Source of the DNA: Flavobacterium aquatile LMG 4008 = ATCC 11947
Lineage (GTDB): Bacteria > Bacteroidota > Bacteroidia > Flavobacteriales > Flavobacteriaceae
Assembly: GCF_000757385.1 (NCBI RefSeq)
Contig: NZ_JRHH01000005.1
Coordinates: 1 to 64,000 of the forward strand
Reading direction: 5' to 3'
Length of the DNA: 64,000 nucleotides
Shown: positions 1 through 8,881 of the stretch, one piece after another
How positions within the stretch are numbered: position 1 is the stretch's first letter
Layout of the letters: each line of letters opens with the position of its first letter
Position numbers and translations under genes: made by a program
Notes under the pieces: model-generated
Databases searched by the model: none
Seen by the model: the letters and a program-made list of their open reading frames with translations, nothing else
What the model was told of the DNA's origin: nothing

Positions 1-432
1 GGAGTTGGTGTAGCTGGTGCCGTATTTACTGTAATTACAAAATCACCTTCTGCACTACACGATGGTGTTGTAGCTGATTGTGAAAATACATAAACTACCT
101 GTGAAGTCGTAATAACTGTTCCAACTGGAATTAAAGTACCTGCAGCTCCACCTGAAGCAAAATGATAAGTGCTTCCTGTTGGTAAAGCTGGTAATGTATA
201 ACTACCGCATACTGTTACGTCTGCTGGGTTGGGTGGTGTTCCAGTAATTATTGTTACTACAAAATCACCTTCGGATGTACAACCTGCTATTGCAGACTGC
301 GAAAAAACATATATTGTCTGTGAAGTAGTTATAACGGTACCTGCAGGAATTTCGGTTGCAGGAAGACCTCCAGATGCAGAATGATACGTTTCATTAGCTG
401 GTAAAACTGGTAAAGTATAACTATCACATGCT
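1..432 (-). repeat. In-gene tandem repeat, period about 222 bp
   Basis: Two successive copies encode CDSYTLPVLP... and CGSYTLPALP... modules of about 74 residues. Both carry the blocks IPxGTVITTSQ, YVFSQS and EGDFV. The DNA is visibly similar (for example the shared run aaatcaccttc near 41 and 261). More copies probably lie beyond the left edge. Confidence 0.75.
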
Positions 433-1523
433 GTAACATCTGCTGGATTTGGTGGTGTTGGAGCTGGAGAAAGGATTAATTGAAATGAAGTTGTTAAAAT
501 ACAAGCTGTATTATTATCTTCAATACTTATGTAAATTGTCTCTCCATTTGTACCAACATAATTTGTAGTGTTCGAAATGGTTAAACCACCAGTTCCATCC
601 TGTGCAGCTAAAAGTGTATTGTGATATGAAATAGTATATCCAGACAATCCATTTAGAACAACAGGAGTATTTACAGTTAAATCAAAAATAGGATTGGTAA
701 TACATTGTACTAAATCATTTGGAGTTCCAGTAGCTGGAGTAGCTGGAATAGTTATTGTGGCGCTTGATGTTGAATTGGCAACACAACCAGGTTTATTAAC
801 TACAACTGTATATGTTCCTGGAGCAGAAACGGTGATACTTTGCACATTTCCAGGATCAACAAATCCTGCAGCAGTTGATGTCCACACATAAGAAGACGCA
901 GCATCAATTGTAGCAGTTAAAATTGTTGTTGTACCAGGACAAACTTCAACATCTGGACCAAGTGAAAGCGGACAAAGAATACTACAATCTGCTTCTCCAA
1001 CACCAGGTACGTTTGGATCATTTGTTTGCGTCATTGTAATTTGACCTGCTTGATTTGAAAAGTTTGTTATCAAAATCATGTAATATTGTCCTACTACAGT
1101 GTTTGGAATTGTAAAAGCCTCAATTGGAGATCCTGAGTAACTACAAGCTACAATATTATTAGGAACTGCTGTATTTCCATCGGGAAAATCATATAAACCA
1201 ACACATGACGGAGATGCAAATGGACCCCAAGCTATAAAATCGACATCCTGATTATTATATATAGGTGCATTATTTCCTTGAGTTAATAAAAAATCAATAT
1301 TACCTGATTGTGAAACTTGGATATAGAACCAAGCTGGATTAGGAGCTGAACCTAAACATCCTGGACTACCAATACTAGCAGAACCAGTAGTATTTGGAAA
1401 AGTAAAAGTGGAACCTCCTGCACAAAACGGATTAGCACCAGCACAAGTTGGACTTTGTGCATAAACGTTTGTTAAAATTGAACTAAACAGTAGAAATAAT
1501 GATAATAAGTAGGTTTTCTTCAT
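1..1523 (-). CDS. Large secreted repeat protein, N-terminal part (cut by window edge)
   Basis: About 507 residues are visible and the frame stays open to the left edge, so the C-terminus is missing. It begins with a clear signal peptide (MKKTYLLSLFLLFSSILTNVYAQ, cleavage after YAQ). Next comes a domain of about 150 residues rich in Gly, Asn and paired Cys that resembles the first domain of many flavobacterial secreted adhesins. An Ig/PKD-like segment follows (CPGTTTILTATIDAASSYVW), then at least two repeats of about 74 residues (CxSYTLPxLP ... IPxGTVITTSQ ... VFSQS ... EGDFVxT). In this family such proteins usually end in a type IX sorting domain, so outer-membrane export by the Por system is inferred and not seen. 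It is divergent from folE. A function in adhesion or gliding is plausible but unproven. Confidence 0.85.
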   Translation of the reverse strand, partial: MKKTYLLSLFLLFSSILTNVYAQSPTCAGANPFCAGGSTFTFPNTTGSASIGSPGCLGSAPNPAWFYIQVSQSGNIDFLLTQGNNAPIYNNQDVDFIAWGPFASPSCVGLYDFPDGNTAVPNNIVACSYSGSPIEAFTIPNTVVGQYYMILITNFSNQAGQITMTQTNDPNVPGVGEADCSILCPLSLGPDVEVCPGTTTILTATIDAASSYVWTSTAAGFVDPGNVQSITVSAPGTYTVVVNKPGCVANSTSSATITIPATPATGTPNDLVQCITNPIFDLTVNTPVVLNGLSGYTISYHNTLLAAQDGTGGLTISNTTNYVGTNGETIYISIEDNNTACILTTSFQLILSPAPTPPNPADVTACDSYTLPVLPANETYHSASGGLPATEIPAGTVITTSQTIYVFSQSAIAGCTSEGDFVVTIITGTPPNPADVTVCGSYTLPALPTGSTYHFASGGAAGTLIPVGTVITTSQVVYVFSQSATTPSCSAEGDFVITVNTAPATPT

Positions 1524-1544
1524 TGCAAATTTGTTTTCGAGGGC

Positions 1545-1552
1545 GAAATTTA
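1545..1552 (-). promoter_or_regulatory. Possible -7 box of the repeat protein
   Basis: On the minus strand this reads TAAATTTC, 7 of 8 matches to the Bacteroidota -7 consensus TAnnTTTG, about 20 bases before the ATG. No convincing -33 TTTG was found, so this is tentative. Confidence 0.3.
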
Positions 1553-1639
1553 CATAAAATTAATATAATTTTATCTTAATTTTTAGATTTTTTTTCTAAA
1601 CTCATTATTTTAGAGTGTCTTTTTGAAACAATAAATAAT

Positions 1640-1647
1640 TATCTTTG
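1640..1647 (+). promoter_or_regulatory. -7 promoter box of folE
   Basis: TATCTTTG is an exact match to the flavobacterial -7 element TAnnTTTG, 37 bases before the folE ATG. The nearest TTTG upstream (1622-1625) is too close to be a well-spaced -33 box, so only the -7 element is firm. Confidence 0.55.
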
Positions 1648-1684
1648 CGAAATATAAAATTATTAAGTAATTTAAAAAATTGTA

Positions 1685-2356
1685 ATGATTAATAATCAAG
1701 ACTTATCCGATGAAATCGGGAATAATCATATTGCTACTAGCTCCAACAACCCTTTACGAGAAGATGCCTTTGATTTAAATGATGACCAAAAAATTGAACT
1801 TATAAAGAAAGACGTTGAGAGTATTTTAAAAACTCTTGGTATGGACTTAACAGACGATAGTTTAAAAGGCACACCTAACAGAGTTGCGAAAATGTTTGTT
1901 AAAGAAATTTTTGGTGGGTTAAATCCTAATAAAAAACCTAGCTCGTCTACCTTTGAAAACAAGTATAAATATAATGAGATGCTTGTAGAAAAAAACATCA
2001 CAGTATACTCTACTTGTGAGCATCACTTACTTCCTATTGTTGGTAGAGCTCATGTTGCGTATATCTCTAACGGAACTGTTGTGGGCTTATCTAAAATGAA
2101 TAGAATTGTTGATTACTTTGCTAAAAGACCTCAAGTGCAAGAACGTTTAACAATGCAAATTGTAGAAGAATTGCAAAAGGTTTTAAACACTAAAGATGTT
2201 GCTTGTGTAATTGATGCTAAGCATTTATGTGTAAACTCCAGAGGAATTAGAGATATTGAAAGTAGCACGGTAACGTCTGAATTTGGCGGTAGATTTAAGG
2301 AAGAAAATGTTAGACGTGAATTTCTTGACTACATAAAACTAGATACTTCTTTTTAA
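1685..2356 (+). CDS. folE: GTP cyclohydrolase I (FolE)
   Basis: This enzyme converts GTP to 7,8-dihydroneopterin triphosphate, the first step of tetrahydrofolate (and pterin/queuosine-type) synthesis in the cytoplasm. The 223-residue length is normal. The zinc ligands are present as Cys111 and His114 (in STCEHHLLP) and Cys182 (in KHLCVNSRG), matching the known 110/113/181 spacing of the E. coli enzyme almost exactly. The GTP-binding and catalytic region around VGLSKMNRIV and the C-terminal TSEFGGRF segment are conserved. The first 30 residues are a variable leader. The ATG is preceded by an A-rich stretch and a -7 box, as usual in this phylum. It is followed by an intergenic hairpin repeat and then cysS. 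Confidence 0.97.
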   Translation: MINNQDLSDEIGNNHIATSSNNPLREDAFDLNDDQKIELIKKDVESILKTLGMDLTDDSLKGTPNRVAKMFVKEIFGGLNPNKKPSSSTFENKYKYNEMLVEKNITVYSTCEHHLLPIVGRAHVAYISNGTVVGLSKMNRIVDYFAKRPQVQERLTMQIVEELQKVLNTKDVACVIDAKHLCVNSRGIRDIESSTVTSEFGGRFKEENVRREFLDYIKLDTSF

Positions 2357-2388
2357 ATACTGAATTTCGATTTTACAACTGAACGTAA

Positions 2389-2534
2389 CTAGCCCAGATT
2401 GAAATGGAAATTCTTGCGCAGGAAAAAACTATTTTTTCTTGGATAAAAAAAGCGACCAACGGAAGCTCTTTTTTAGCCTTAGAAAAAAAGTTTTTTACAA
2501 GCAAAATTGCAATGGAAAGCTGGATTAGCTTCTA
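2389..2534 (+). repeat. Dispersed hairpin element, copy A (long, with internal loss)
   Basis: It starts with CTAGCCCAGATT and ends with ATTAGCTTCT. The closing stem is CCAG (2394-2397) with CTGG (2520-2523), followed inward by an A.G mismatch and two T-A pairs. The interior is about 120 bases, much longer than in the other copies, and includes AAAAAACT paired with AGTTTTTT. It lacks the AAAATGG block that follows the 3' stem elsewhere, so the stem runs straight into the terminal block. It lies between folE and cysS. Confidence 0.7.
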
Positions 2535-2550
2535 AATAAATAAAAAAATT

Positions 2551-4032
2551 ATGTCATTATATAAAGATCAAACGCTTAGGATATATAATTCGCTGTCTGG
2601 TGAGAAGGAAGTTTTTAAACCTGTTCATGAAGGAAATGTAGGAATGTATGTGTGCGGACCAACTGTTTACAGCAATGTTCACTTGGGAAATGTGAGGACT
2701 TTTATGAGTTTTGACGTTATTTATAGGTATTTATTGCATCTTGGTTATAAAACTAGGTATGTTAGAAATATTACCGATGTTGGTCATATTGTAGATGATG
2801 TGGATGATGGTGAAGACAAAATTGCCAAAAAAGCGCGATTGGAACAGGTAGAACCTATGGAAATTGTGCAACGATATACTGTTGATTTTCATACGATTCT
2901 TGATAAATATAATTTTTTACCGCCAAGTATTGAACCAACGGCGACTGGACATATTATTGAGCAAATTGAAATTGTAAGGCAAATTATTGATAAAGGATTT
3001 GGTTATGAAGTAAACGGATCAGTGTATTTTGATGTTGTAAAGTTTAATGAAACGCACAATTACGGTAAGTTAAGCGGTAGAAATATTGAAGACATGCTAA
3101 CCAACACGCGTGATTTAGACGGTCAAAGTGATAAGAAAAACGGTCAGGATTTTGCACTTTGGAAAAAAGCTGAACCCGAACATATTATGCGTTGGCCTTC
3201 ACCTTGGGGAATTGGTTTTCCGGGTTGGCATTTGGAATGTACCGCTATGAGTACGAAATATTTGGGTGAAACATTTGACATTCATGGTGGTGGAATGGAT
3301 TTGAAATTTCCGCATCACGAGTGTGAAATTGCTCAGAACGAAGCTTGTACTGGACATTCGCCTGTAAACTATTGGATGCATGCCAATATGCTTACTTTAA
3401 ACGGTAAGAAAATGGCGAAAAGTACAGGAAATAATATACTTCCTAACGAAATTTTCACTGGTGACAGTCCGTTTTTAACTAAGGCTTTTGCTCCAAATGT
3501 GGCGCGATTCTTTATGTTGCAAGCGCATTATAGAAGTGTTTTAGATTTTTCTAACGATGCTATTTTGGCTGCCGAAAAAGGATTTAATAGATTGATGGAG
3601 GGAATAGATTTATTGAGTGAAATCGAAACAAGCGCTACTTCTACCCTTGATGTAAAATCTTGGAGTAAACTGTGTTACGAAGCGATGAATGACGATTTTA
3701 ATACTCCTATTTTAATTGCACATTTATTTGAAGGAATCCGATTTGTAAATGTTTTAAATGACAAACGTGAAACAATAACAGCAGAAGATTTAGAATTATT
3801 AAAATCAACTTTAACTACCTTTACATTTGATGTTTTAGGAATTAAAAACGAAAAATCATCCAGTAATAATTCGGATAAATTAGAAGGCGTTGTAACAATG
3901 TTAATTGGAATGCGTGACGAAGCTAGAGCAAATAAAAATTGGGCGTTGTCTGATGAAATTCGTGATAAATTATTGGCACTTGGAATTCAATTGAAAGACG
4001 GAAAAGACGGAACTTCTTTTAGTATTCAGTAG
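2551..4032 (+). CDS. cysS: Cysteine--tRNA ligase (CysS)
   Basis: This class I aminoacyl-tRNA synthetase charges tRNA-Cys. The 493-residue length is typical of the bacterial enzyme. The HIGH-type signature is HLGN at residues 44-47, after CGPTVYSNV, whose Cys35 is a zinc ligand. Further zinc-site residues are in GWHLECTAM and PHHECE. The KMSKS loop is KKMAKSTGN. The C-terminal DALR-type helical region is present, including [19 protein letters not shown]. The ATG follows an A-rich leader just after a hairpin repeat. It is followed closely by yidD and lgt on the same strand, a common order in flavobacteria. Confidence 0.98.
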   Translation: MSLYKDQTLRIYNSLSGEKEVFKPVHEGNVGMYVCGPTVYSNVHLGNVRTFMSFDVIYRYLLHLGYKTRYVRNITDVGHIVDDVDDGEDKIAKKARLEQVEPMEIVQRYTVDFHTILDKYNFLPPSIEPTATGHIIEQIEIVRQIIDKGFGYEVNGSVYFDVVKFNETHNYGKLSGRNIEDMLTNTRDLDGQSDKKNGQDFALWKKAEPEHIMRWPSPWGIGFPGWHLECTAMSTKYLGETFDIHGGGMDLKFPHHECEIAQNEACTGHSPVNYWMHANMLTLNGKKMAKSTGNNILPNEIFTGDSPFLTKAFAPNVARFFMLQAHYRSVLDFSNDAILAAEKGFNRLMEGIDLLSEIETSATSTLDVKSWSKLCYEAMNDDFNTPILIAHLFEGIRFVNVLNDKRETITAEDLELLKSTLTTFTFDVLGIKNEKSSSNNSDKLEGVVTMLIGMRDEARANKNWALSDEIRDKLLALGIQLKDGKDGTSFSIQ

Positions 4033-4080
4033 TTAGATTGCTTGTTTAAGGTTTAAATAACTAGTTTTTGATTAGTAACA

Positions 4081-4326
4081 ATGATAAAAAAGATAATCAT
4101 ATTTCCTTTTATAGTGCTGATTCGTTTTTATCAACAAGGTATTTCGCCATTTACACCGCAAACATGTAGATTTGAACCCACTTGTTCTAGTTATTTTATC
4201 GAATCATTGAAGGTTCATGGTTTGTTTTACGGAATGTTTCTTGGAATAAAACGCATTTTAAGCTGTCATCCTTGGGGAAAAACAGGTTATGATCCTGTAC
4301 CCGAAAAAAAATGTTCTCATAAATAA
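4081..4326 (+). CDS. yidD: Membrane protein insertion efficiency factor (YidD)
   Basis: This is a small (81-residue) protein of the YidD/DUF37 family, which helps YidC insert inner-membrane proteins. The family hallmarks are all present: [10 protein letters not shown], then [19 protein letters not shown], then [20 protein letters not shown]. The N-terminal hydrophobic stretch [10 protein letters not shown] probably associates with the membrane as an amphipathic helix. It lies 48 bases after cysS and 72 bases before lgt, so co-transcription is likely. Confidence 0.95.
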   Translation: MIKKIIIFPFIVLIRFYQQGISPFTPQTCRFEPTCSSYFIESLKVHGLFYGMFLGIKRILSCHPWGKTGYDPVPEKKCSHK

Positions 4327-4398
4327 AGTATAATACATTCTTTTATTCTGTGAATAGTATTAAATTTGAAATATAAAAAAGATTAAAATAATAAAATT

Positions 4399-5346
4399 AT
4401 GATTTGGAATCCATCGGAAGGCATAGAAATAGGACCATTAACCATTCGTTTTTATAGCTTGATGTTTGTTGTAGCTTTCGGACTTGGCTGGTACATCATG
4501 AAACGTATTTTTATTAAAGAAGGTGAATCATTAGAAAAGTTAGATACACTTTTTATTTGGACCGTTTTAGCTACTTTGCTTGGTGCACGATTAGGACATG
4601 TATTTTTCTATGATTGGGAATATTTTAGAAACCATCCAATGGAAATTTTGCTTCCGTTTAAATTTGAACCCGAATTTCATTTTACAGGATTTCAAGGATT
4701 GGCTAGTCATGGAGCGGCAATTTCAATTATTATTGTAATGTATTTTTATAGCAAAAAAGTTATTAAAAGACCATTACTTTGGGTATTAGATAGAGTTGTA
4801 ATTCCGGTTGCATGTGGTGCTATTTTTGTTCGATTAGGTAACTTCTTTAATTCTGAAATTGTAGGTAATGAAACAACTTCTCAATTTGGAATCAAATTTT
4901 TAAGAGATAAATATACTCCTTCAGATGTAATAAATATGACTGGAATTAAAGATATCAATAGTGCCTATAGTGCGATTGTTACTGATCCTAAATACACATC
5001 TTTATTACAACAAGTTCCTTTAAAACATCCTGCGCAATTGTATGAAGCTTTTGGATATATTTTTGTTTTTATAATCCTTTGGTTTTTATATTGGAAAACA
5101 AGTTATAAAGAAAAACATGGATTGATTTTTGGATTTTTTCTAGTTCTCCTGTGGTCTGTTCGATTTATTGTAGAGAATGTAAAAGAAAGTCAAGGCGGAA
5201 TTGAAAAAAGCTTAGGCCTATTTTCTACCGGTCAATGGTTAAGTATTCCTTTTATACTTGTTGGAATTGTTTTTATATTTCTTGCAGAAAAACCACTACC
5301 AAAAGACTTGTTCGACAATGATGTAAATCCGGATAAGTTATTTTAA
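4399..5346 (+). CDS. lgt: Prolipoprotein diacylglyceryl transferase (Lgt)
   Basis: Lgt transfers diacylglycerol from phosphatidylglycerol to the invariant Cys of prolipoproteins at the inner membrane, the first step of lipoprotein maturation. The 315-residue protein has about seven hydrophobic segments. Signature stretches are LGARLGHVFFYDW, SHGAAISII, the Lgt signature around RLGNFFNSEIVGNET, and HPAQLYEA. The lipoprotein signal sequences encoded elsewhere in the window (for example 56396-56830 and 57964-58428) would be its substrates. It ends a cysS-yidD-lgt run and is followed at once by a strong terminator. Confidence 0.97.
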   Translation: MIWNPSEGIEIGPLTIRFYSLMFVVAFGLGWYIMKRIFIKEGESLEKLDTLFIWTVLATLLGARLGHVFFYDWEYFRNHPMEILLPFKFEPEFHFTGFQGLASHGAAISIIIVMYFYSKKVIKRPLLWVLDRVVIPVACGAIFVRLGNFFNSEIVGNETTSQFGIKFLRDKYTPSDVINMTGIKDINSAYSAIVTDPKYTSLLQQVPLKHPAQLYEAFGYIFVFIILWFLYWKTSYKEKHGLIFGFFLVLLWSVRFIVENVKESQGGIEKSLGLFSTGQWLSIPFILVGIVFIFLAEKPLPKDLFDNDVNPDKLF

Positions 5347-5364
5347 ATTAAATATAATTATTAT

Positions 5365-5398
5365 AAAAAAAGAGGCACTGTGAATGCCTCTTTTTTTT
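5365..5398 (+). terminator. Rho-independent terminator after lgt
   Basis: An A-rich stretch and the stem AGAGGCA / TGCCTCT with loop ctgtgaa are followed by eight T residues. The flanking A and T runs also pair, so it could work in both directions. Confidence 0.9.
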
Positions 5399-5618
5399 GT
5401 CTTAAATTCTTTTTAATTAAATTATTATCGTTCAAGTTATTTGCGTAAAATTTGTAGCAACAAACATTTAGTATTAATCCAATAGGTATCAAACCAATCA
5501 GAATTAAACTATACAGACGAAATGTGTTGAATCTTAAATTCAGAGTTTCGATCTTTAAGTTATAACTTTTAGATTATAAAAAAAAACATTAAAGACTTAC
5601 TTCTAAAGTTATTTAAAT
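5399..5618. other. Intergenic stretch without recognisable features
   Basis: This lies between the lgt and secDF terminators. It is AT-rich and has no convincing ORF, tRNA or repeat. A string TAAAATTTG near 5445 resembles a -7 box, but no gene follows it. Confidence 0.5.
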
Positions 5619-5650
5619 CAAAAAAGCCACACATTTCTGCGTGGCTTTCT
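5619..5650 (-). terminator. Rho-independent terminator after secDF
   Basis: Read on the minus strand, AAGCCAC / GTGGCTT form a stem with an 10-base loop, followed by a T run. It sits 23 bases beyond the secDF stop codon. Confidence 0.85.
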
Positions 5651-5672
5651 TTATATAAATTATAACTAATAG

Positions 5673-8657
5673 TTATTCATTTGCATGGTGACGTTTTTCA
5701 ATTTCGTCAATTTCTTTTTTGTTCATTGAGTCAACTAAAACAGGAGTTGCGATGAATAATGAAGAGTATGTTCCAACTAAAATACCAATTAACATTGCGA
5801 AAATAAATCCTCTAATAGATTCTCCACCAAAGATAAACATGATTAATAATACTAAAATCATGGTTAACGATGTATTCAATGTTCTAGATAATGTAGTGTT
5901 AATAGAAGCGTTTACCACATCTTTAAAAGTACCTTTTACGTTACCTGCAAGAAATTCTCTAATTCTATCAAATACAATTACCGTATCATTCATTGAATAT
6001 CCAATTACTGTTAAGATAGCTGCAATAAAGTGCTGATCCATTTCCATATGGAATGGCATTATTTTGTATAATAATGAATATAATCCTAATACAAAGATAA
6101 CGTCGTGTAAGATTGCAGCAATTGCTCCAAGAGAATATTGCCATTTACGGAACGAGATTACTAAGTACAGACCAACAACTAACATTGCACCTAAAACAGC
6201 CCAGAATGAGTTAGTTTTAATATCGGCAGAAATTGTTGCACTTACTTTAGAACCTTGCAAAACTCCGTAAACTTTACCTTGATATAAATTCACAAACTTA
6301 TCGTAAGAAATGTTGTTAAAATATTTGCTTAAACCGTCGTATAATTTTTTATTAACTTCAGCATCAACAGCAGTTCCTTCTTCTTTAATTTTATATTTAG
6401 TTGTGATTTTCAACTGATCTGAATCTCCAAAGATTTTAGCTTCTACTGGAGTTCCAAAAACTTGAGATAATTCTTCTGATACTTTTGTAGGCTCAACTGG
6501 TTTTTCAAATTTTACTTGGAATGTTCTTCCTCCAACAAAATCAACACCTTCATCAAGACCATTTACAAAGAAAATAGAAACTAAACTTACTACAACAACA
6601 AGTGAAGAAAATAAGTATGTCCATTTTTTCATTCCAATAAAGTCAATATGGAAACCTGTAAACCAATTTTTAGTTGTTGGTGTACAGAACATCAATGATC
6701 TATTACTTGCAATATCTCTATCAATGAAAATTCTAGCAATGAAGATTGATGTAAATAATGAAGTTACAATACCAATAAGTAATGTTAAAGCAAAACCTTG
6801 AATTGGACCTGTACCAAAAATGTATAAAATAGCACCTGTTAATACGTGAGTCACGTTAGCATCAATAATAGAACGCATAGCACCTTTCCATCCGTATGCA
6901 GCTTTTACAGCTTCGCCAAGAGTTTTACCTTCACGTAATTCTTCTTTTGCTCTTTCATATATAATGATGTTGGCATCAACCGCAGTACCTAATGTTAAAA
7001 CGATACCTGCAATACCTGGCAATGTAAGTACAAAACCAAAAGCGGCCATAATTCCGAATAAGAAAAGTAAGTTTAATAATAAAGCTGCGTTAGCATACCA
7101 ACCTGCTCTACCATAATAGAAAACCATCCATAAACATACTAATAAGAAACCTACAATTGATGAAGTTAATCCAGCATCAATAGCTTTTTGACCTAATGAT
7201 GGTCCTACTACTTCCGATTGAACAATTTCTGCAGCAGCAGGTAATTTACCAGCTCTTAAAACGTTAGCTAAATCTTTAGTTTCTGTTACATCAAATGCAC
7301 CTGAGATTTCAGATCTTCCTCCAGCAATTGGTCCAGAAGAAACTCCAGGAGCAGAATATACTACATCATCAAGAGCGATTGCAATAAATCCTTTTTCTGT
7401 AAAAGCTCTACCTGTTAATTCTTCCCAAACTTTAGCACCTTGACCGTTCATTTGCATAGAAACGGCTGGTTTACCCATTTGATCAAATGTATCGCTTGCA
7501 TCTGTAATAACACCACCACTTAATGGAGCAACATCATCACGATTCCCTTTTAATGCATATAATTCGAAAGTTTCTGTAGCTTTTTTAGTTTTTTCGTCAA
7601 CTACAGTTGTTCCTTTATTCCATACAAATTTTGCATAACGCTTATCTGCAGGCAATAAACCTCTAATATCTTTTCTTTTAAAATAACCGTTTACAGCAGC
7701 AGTATCTTTAGCAGCGATAACTCCCAAAACTGGTCCACCACCTTGTCCTACAAACTTGTCTAATAACGGATTGTTACCTTTAGTTGTTGCAGCTGAATCT
7801 GTTTTTTCTGCACTTGTAAGTAATTTTGCTAAAGTATCTTCTTTAACAGGATTTACTTCTTTAGTTGCAACAGCAGCATTTTCAGTTAGTTTTAAAGCGT
7901 CATTTGCAGACATTAAAAACTGACCTAATTCATCTATTTTATATGTTTCCCAAAACTCTAATTGAGCTGTACTTGATAATAATTTCTTGATACGATCTAC
8001 ATCTTTTGCACCTGGTAATTCTACCAAGATACGACCAGTTTGACCTAATTTAGCGATGTTTGGTTGTGTTACACCAAATTTGTCAATACGTTTTCTCAAA
8101 ACGCCAAAAGCACTTTCTACCGATTCATCAACTTTTTTTCTGATTACCTTTTTAACTTGGTCATCAGTCATATTAAAGTTAACAACATCCGATAAATTTC
8201 TGTTAGCGAAAATATCTGGAGAAGCTAATTTTGTAGTTCCTTTATTGGCATCAAATGCGTCAAAGAAAGCATCAAGGTAACTTTGATTTCCTTTTTGGTT
8301 TAATTTTGCATCTTCTAATGCTTTGTTGAAAGCTGGATTTTTAGAATTGTTAGCAAGACCTTTTAAAACATCTTTAACCGAAATTTGAAGAATTACGTTA
8401 ATTCCTCCTTCAAGGTCAAGACCTTTGTTAATTTGCTTACCTCTTACCTCTTCAAAAGTGTAATCTGTAAAACCTAAATTAAATACTTTCTCTTTACTGA
8501 TAGAGTCTAGATACTTTGTTTCTTTATCTTGGTTTCCACCAGCAAAAGCTTTAGCATCATTTTCTACCTTGTTTGAAACAAAGGTGAAAGAAAGTTGGTA
8601 AATACTTACCAGTGCAAATAGAATTGCGAAAAATTTAATAAGTCCTTTATTCTGCAT
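5673..8657 (-). CDS. secDF: Protein translocase subunit SecDF (fused)
   Basis: SecD and SecF are fused in one chain of 994 residues, the usual arrangement in Bacteroidota. The complex uses the proton-motive force to help SecYEG complete protein export. The N-terminal membrane helix is followed by the SecD signature GKQINKGLDLEGGINV. The periplasmic P1 region includes RKRIDKFGVTQPNI and GRILVELPGAKD. The SecD membrane block carries GTAVDANIIIYERAKEE. The SecF half starts near residue 670 (DFIGMKKWTYLFS), has GVDFVGGRTFQVKF, and a membrane block with GYSMNDTVIVFDRIRE. The large periplasmic insert (about residues 240-380) is rich in Ala and Thr. A well-spaced promoter lies upstream and a terminator downstream, so it is probably monocistronic. 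Confidence 0.97.
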   Translation of the reverse strand: MQNKGLIKFFAILFALVSIYQLSFTFVSNKVENDAKAFAGGNQDKETKYLDSISKEKVFNLGFTDYTFEEVRGKQINKGLDLEGGINVILQISVKDVLKGLANNSKNPAFNKALEDAKLNQKGNQSYLDAFFDAFDANKGTTKLASPDIFANRNLSDVVNFNMTDDQVKKVIRKKVDESVESAFGVLRKRIDKFGVTQPNIAKLGQTGRILVELPGAKDVDRIKKLLSSTAQLEFWETYKIDELGQFLMSANDALKLTENAAVATKEVNPVKEDTLAKLLTSAEKTDSAATTKGNNPLLDKFVGQGGGPVLGVIAAKDTAAVNGYFKRKDIRGLLPADKRYAKFVWNKGTTVVDEKTKKATETFELYALKGNRDDVAPLSGGVITDASDTFDQMGKPAVSMQMNGQGAKVWEELTGRAFTEKGFIAIALDDVVYSAPGVSSGPIAGGRSEISGAFDVTETKDLANVLRAGKLPAAAEIVQSEVVGPSLGQKAIDAGLTSSIVGFLLVCLWMVFYYGRAGWYANAALLLNLLFLFGIMAAFGFVLTLPGIAGIVLTLGTAVDANIIIYERAKEELREGKTLGEAVKAAYGWKGAMRSIIDANVTHVLTGAILYIFGTGPIQGFALTLLIGIVTSLFTSIFIARIFIDRDIASNRSLMFCTPTTKNWFTGFHIDFIGMKKWTYLFSSLVVVVSLVSIFFVNGLDEGVDFVGGRTFQVKFEKPVEPTKVSEELSQVFGTPVEAKIFGDSDQLKITTKYKIKEEGTAVDAEVNKKLYDGLSKYFNNISYDKFVNLYQGKVYGVLQGSKVSATISADIKTNSFWAVLGAMLVVGLYLVISFRKWQYSLGAIAAILHDVIFVLGLYSLLYKIMPFHMEMDQHFIAAILTVIGYSMNDTVIVFDRIREFLAGNVKGTFKDVVNASINTTLSRTLNTSLTMILVLLIMFIFGGESIRGFIFAMLIGILVGTYSSLFIATPVLVDSMNKKEIDEIEKRHHANE

Positions 8658-8780
8658 TATTACTAAAAATTAATTAATTTTTGTTTGTTGGTATTTCAAA
8701 AAGTCAATAAACATAAGGTAATTTACTGATTCTCAATAAAAATCATAAAAAATACTAATCTACACTTTTTTTGAAACGTG

Positions 8781-8811
8781 CAAATATATAATTAACCTAA
8801 AGATTAACAAA
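8781..8811 (-). promoter_or_regulatory. Promoter of secDF (-33 TTTG, -7 TATATTTG)
   Basis: On the minus strand TTTG (8808-8811) is separated by 19 bases from TATATTTG (8781-8788). Both boxes match the Bacteroidota consensus exactly at the preferred spacing. The secDF ATG is about 120 bases further, giving a long 5' leader. Confidence 0.75.
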
Positions 8812-8832
8812 TTATTTAGGGATTAATATCAA

Positions 8833-8862
8833 AAAAAAGACTGCAAATTTTGCAGTCTTTTA
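8833..8862 (-). terminator. Rho-independent terminator after mdh
   Basis: AAGACTGCA and TGCAGTCTT form a perfect stem with a short AT loop. On the minus strand eight T residues follow. It lies directly beyond the mdh stop codon. Confidence 0.9.
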
Positions 8863-8881
8863 TTACCTTATGATTTTAACT

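Noticed and set aside
694..891. Plus-strand open frame within the left-edge protein
   Set aside because: It is a frame shadow of the minus-strand repeat protein, which has a signal peptide and unbroken domains.
5399..5618. Possible small RNA between lgt and secDF terminators
   Set aside because: A -7-like string is present but there is no further structure or terminator of its own.
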